Shown here piece after piece: positions 61,761 to 64,000 of a stretch of DNA of 64,000 bases. Under the pieces are notes generated by a model. The model was given only the letters and a program-made list of their open reading frames with translations. It had not been told where the DNA came from and did no database searches. How positions within the stretch are numbered: position 1 is the first letter of the stretch; each line of letters opens with the position of its first letter. This stretch comes from Balanoglossus misakiensis. Its lineage: Eukaryota; Hemichordata. Location of the stretch: contig CM082584.2 in assembly GCA_040954595.2 (NCBI GenBank), positions 9,610,001 through 9,674,000 on the forward strand, written 5' to 3'. A program made the position numbers and the translations under genes.

Positions 61761-61771
61761 TAAATGGGTCA
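61761..61771 (+). promoter_or_regulatory. RORE-like element near NFIL3
   Basis: TAAATGGGTCA fits WAWNTRGGTCA and lies 0.8 kb upstream of the NFIL3 start codon, inside the presumed 5' UTR intron. Confidence 0.4.
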
Positions 61772-62550
61772 CCAAAAACAATGGACATATGGCCGATGTA
61801 TTTTTATAACGGGGATACCATTACCTTTTAAGTTAAAGACAATGATACCTCTGTAATACTAAAATATGTAATTTCGCTGTTAGAGAAAAGGTCAGTGTAT
61901 TATACACGCATCACGGGGATTCTGCGTCTCAGAGGCTTAATGGATTGCCAGAAATATAGGGAATTTATGTCGCAGAATCTAGTTTTCGAATTCCGTGTGG
62001 AATAACACGTCGTACCAGTATTGCTGCCTGCCGGCATTAGCGGGGTTTTGTCGTTGGGGTCGCTATCACCACAAAGTAGAACAACTGTGTCAACGCATGC
62101 ACTGCACCAGTATGCTGGTAGCCAATAAAATTATACTTGGAAAGTTACGCTTACAAAGGGGAATTAAGGCATTTTGGTCACATTAAAATATTCAACATGA
62201 TAGTTAGCCAACATACAATATTAAAGGATGGACTGGATCGTATGGAACATTGCCAGGGGCAGAAATGTGTAATTATTCCGGTACATTCATATCGACAACA
62301 CACGGCATGTCGACGATGGCAACGTTTATGGAGGACCGGAGTGCCGCGTTACCATTTTACCCGATTACATTCATTATCATGGGTCACGCGACCTGTAATT
62401 CACCTTTCGCATTAAGCGGGTGTATGTCTGAAATGTGTTGGGCTGTTGCCAATTGAATTTGTGAAAAACGACGGTCACCTTCATACTCGGAGACAAAAAA
62501 GGCTACTGTACAAATCACATCTTGAAGTTATGATTATTAACCATATGTAT

Positions 62551-62600
62551 ATTTCTTTCTCTTTTTTCTCTCCCAGAACATCATTTCAAGTATATCAACC
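62551..62600 (+). other. NFIL3: Splice acceptor and short 5' UTR segment of NFIL3
   Basis: A 24-nt pyrimidine tract (62551-62574) ends in CCCAG at 62576, a strong acceptor. The exon then has 24 nt before the ATG. No in-frame stop falls in those 24 nt, so a coding upstream exon cannot be excluded, but a 5' UTR intron before a single coding exon is the layout of vertebrate NFIL3. Confidence 0.8.
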
Positions 62601-64000
62601 ATGATTCAACCGGAGAATTTGGAATCAGCCATGAAATACCCCAGAACGGAACCACCACTGAGTTCGCCGATCGGCAGTGTTCACTCGCCACCCGGCGATC
62701 GCATCGGTTTTGCCGGTCAGAGTGACTTCCCACGCGAACGGGTTCCCTTTCAAGCGCCGGCCGCCGCGGACATCCAAGTGGCGAAAATGCTTCCAACGTC
62801 TCGCCTGCGAGAATCGCATATTATGCACATGGCCGCCAGCAGGGAAGCGGACTTGGACGTGTTGCAGCAGAACGGCGTGGTTCCCTTCAGCAGGAAGGAC
62901 CTGATCTCCAGCCGCAAGCGTCGCGAGTTCATACCCGACGAAAAGAAAGACTCCGGCTATTGGGATAAGCGGAGGAAAAACAACGAGGCCGCCAAGCGGT
63001 CGAGGGAGAAACGCCGCATGAACGACATGATTCTGGAGTCCCGGGTGATGCAGCTGTCTGGGGAGAATATCAGCCTAAAAGCCGAGCTGCGGGCGCTGCA
63101 GCAGAGAATGAGTTTTGACGCACGTCCCTGCCACGTCCCGGCGGCTATCCAGCCAAACTTTCCGGCAGCACTGCACCCACCCAACGCCCAAGCGCCGCCG
63201 CCGCCATTCGCCGTTCAACCACCCCCGACCCAGGGTCTGGCGGCTCACAGTCTGAACGCTGGCCGCCTGCCAGGTGTGGGCGAGAACTCCCCGGGCCAGC
63301 TGTATCCCCCGACAGACTTCCCCGGAGCCCTTCACATGATGCACATGCAGACAGAGAATCTGCAGTCGGTGCAGCAGCGCTCCGAGGAACGGGAGTTGGC
63401 GTTCCAGCGGGAGGTCAGAGTTAAAGAAGAGCCGAACAGCCTGAAGTACGGCTACCCGGATGAACTGGAATCAGAACATCACAGCCTGAAGGCACAGAAG
63501 AAAATGCCGAGTTTGATTCAAGTTAGGCCCTTAGCGGAGGCAAATTTTTCGGACTCGGATACCGACAACTACTTGGAGAATGACATGTCGTTTTCGTCAA
63601 ACGATGGAGATTTTGAGGAGCAAGAGATGGCAATCGATCTCCGCAAAGAGACGGGCTCAGATTCTGGTACAAATCCGACGACCTCGGAGCTGCCGTCCCC
63701 GCTGCCGCTGCTCAAGACATCGCCTCCTCCCCAGCGCTCTTCTCAGTCACCCCACAGTGTGTTCGCCAGCGGCGTGCCCGTGGAAAGCCACCACCTTCCG
63801 TTGAAACTGCGACGGAAGCACAAACCCAGCCACTACGGCGAAAGTGCCTCCTCGTCTTGCCAATCCCCTACCGCCTCAGAAGAGGGCAGATACAGCGAAA
63901 CAAAGTCTTCAGAGCCGATGTCCCCGGTGTGCGACAACACAAACGACGAGGATGGCAAACGCGATTCCGACGAACCTGCCGAGGCCGGAGAATCCGCGAG
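62601..64000 (+). CDS. NFIL3: NFIL3/E4BP4 basic leucine-zipper repressor (open at window end)
   Basis: NFIL3 is a nuclear bZIP factor that binds RTTAYGTAAY sites, usually as a repressor, opposing PAR-bZIP activators in clock and immune control. The frame is open for 466 codons from the ATG at 62601 to the right edge, so the C-terminus is missing; human NFIL3 is 462 residues, so this protein is longer. The diagnostic block is FIPDEKKDSGYWDKRRKNNE (about 108-129), then AAKRSREKRR (130-139). The zipper has leucines at 145, 152, 159 and 166, exactly seven apart. After it come a Pro/Gln-rich region (about 180-250), a VKEE SUMO-type site (274-277), an acidic stretch (about 318-345), and LPLKLRRKHK (399-408), which recalls the LPHKLRIKAK segment of vertebrate NFIL3. 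The start follows ACC and is reached directly from the splice acceptor. The GC content is much higher than in the upstream desert. Confidence 0.95.
   Translation, partial: MIQPENLESAMKYPRTEPPLSSPIGSVHSPPGDRIGFAGQSDFPRERVPFQAPAAADIQVAKMLPTSRLRESHIMHMAASREADLDVLQQNGVVPFSRKDLISSRKRREFIPDEKKDSGYWDKRRKNNEAAKRSREKRRMNDMILESRVMQLSGENISLKAELRALQQRMSFDARPCHVPAAIQPNFPAALHPPNAQAPPPPFAVQPPPTQGLAAHSLNAGRLPGVGENSPGQLYPPTDFPGALHMMHMQTENLQSVQQRSEERELAFQREVRVKEEPNSLKYGYPDELESEHHSLKAQKKMPSLIQVRPLAEANFSDSDTDNYLENDMSFSSNDGDFEEQEMAIDLRKETGSDSGTNPTTSELPSPLPLLKTSPPPQRSSQSPHSVFASGVPVESHHLPLKLRRKHKPSHYGESASSSCQSPTASEEGRYSETKSSEPMSPVCDNTNDEDGKRDSDEPAEAGESA

Larger units (their letters stand above)
35852..62550. other. 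27 kb gene-poor region upstream of NFIL3
   Basis: There is no convincing protein-coding exon. The longest frames (37272-37757 plus, 37747-38232 minus, 42991-43491 minus, 58054-58530 plus, all about 160 codons) show no domain and no splice-supported continuation. The region contains many poly(G)/poly(C) tracts, several microsatellites and a concentration of CRE, RORE-like and D-box motifs listed separately. At least one non-coding first exon of NFIL3 must lie here or elsewhere upstream, because the coding exon starts at a splice acceptor. Confidence 0.5.

Overview
The window is animal nuclear DNA. Coding sequence is split into short exons with GT/AG introns, there is no operon-like packing, and the non-coding DNA is rich in microsatellites and poly(G)/poly(C) tracts. 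The three proteins I recognise (thimet oligopeptidase/neurolysin, kinesin-13 and NFIL3) are typical of bilaterian animals. An NFIL3 of vertebrate-like layout suggests an invertebrate deuterostome such as a lancelet or acorn worm, but a lophotrochozoan is not excluded. This is inference, not proof.

Layout. (1) 1-1857, minus: first coding exon of a thimet oligopeptidase/neurolysin-type M3 metallopeptidase; the rest of the gene lies off the left edge. (2) 4614-14773, minus: a complete kinesin-13 (KIF2/MCAK-type microtubule depolymerase) in 17 coding exons, 696 residues. All junctions were worked out by hand, and phases agree at every intron. (3) 14774-34123: about 19 kb in which I see no convincing gene. 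(4) 34124-35851, minus: an apparently intronless 575-residue orphan protein with a long disordered N-terminal part and a conserved-looking C-terminal part. (5) 35852-62576: about 27 kb with no convincing protein gene but an unusual concentration of bZIP (CRE), RORE-like and D-box motifs. (6) 62601 to the right edge, plus: the large coding exon of an NFIL3/E4BP4 bZIP repressor, open at residue 466 when the window ends, preceded by a clear splice acceptor.

How it may work together. Kinesin-13 and the peptidase are head-to-tail on the minus strand with 2.7 kb between them; both look like housekeeping genes with no obvious functional link. The most interesting signal is regulatory. In the 20 kb from 39.8 to 60.3 kb there are nine perfect TGACGTCA sites, including a pair exactly 11 bp apart. 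From 46.6 to 61.8 kb there are five matches to the ROR/REV-ERB element. At 58530 there is one perfect NFIL3/PAR-bZIP D-box. Vertebrate NFIL3 is a clock-linked bZIP gene controlled through ROREs and cAMP/CREB, so this desert may hold the ancestral version of that control. I found no CRISPR array, rRNA, convincing tRNA, intact transposon or viral gene.
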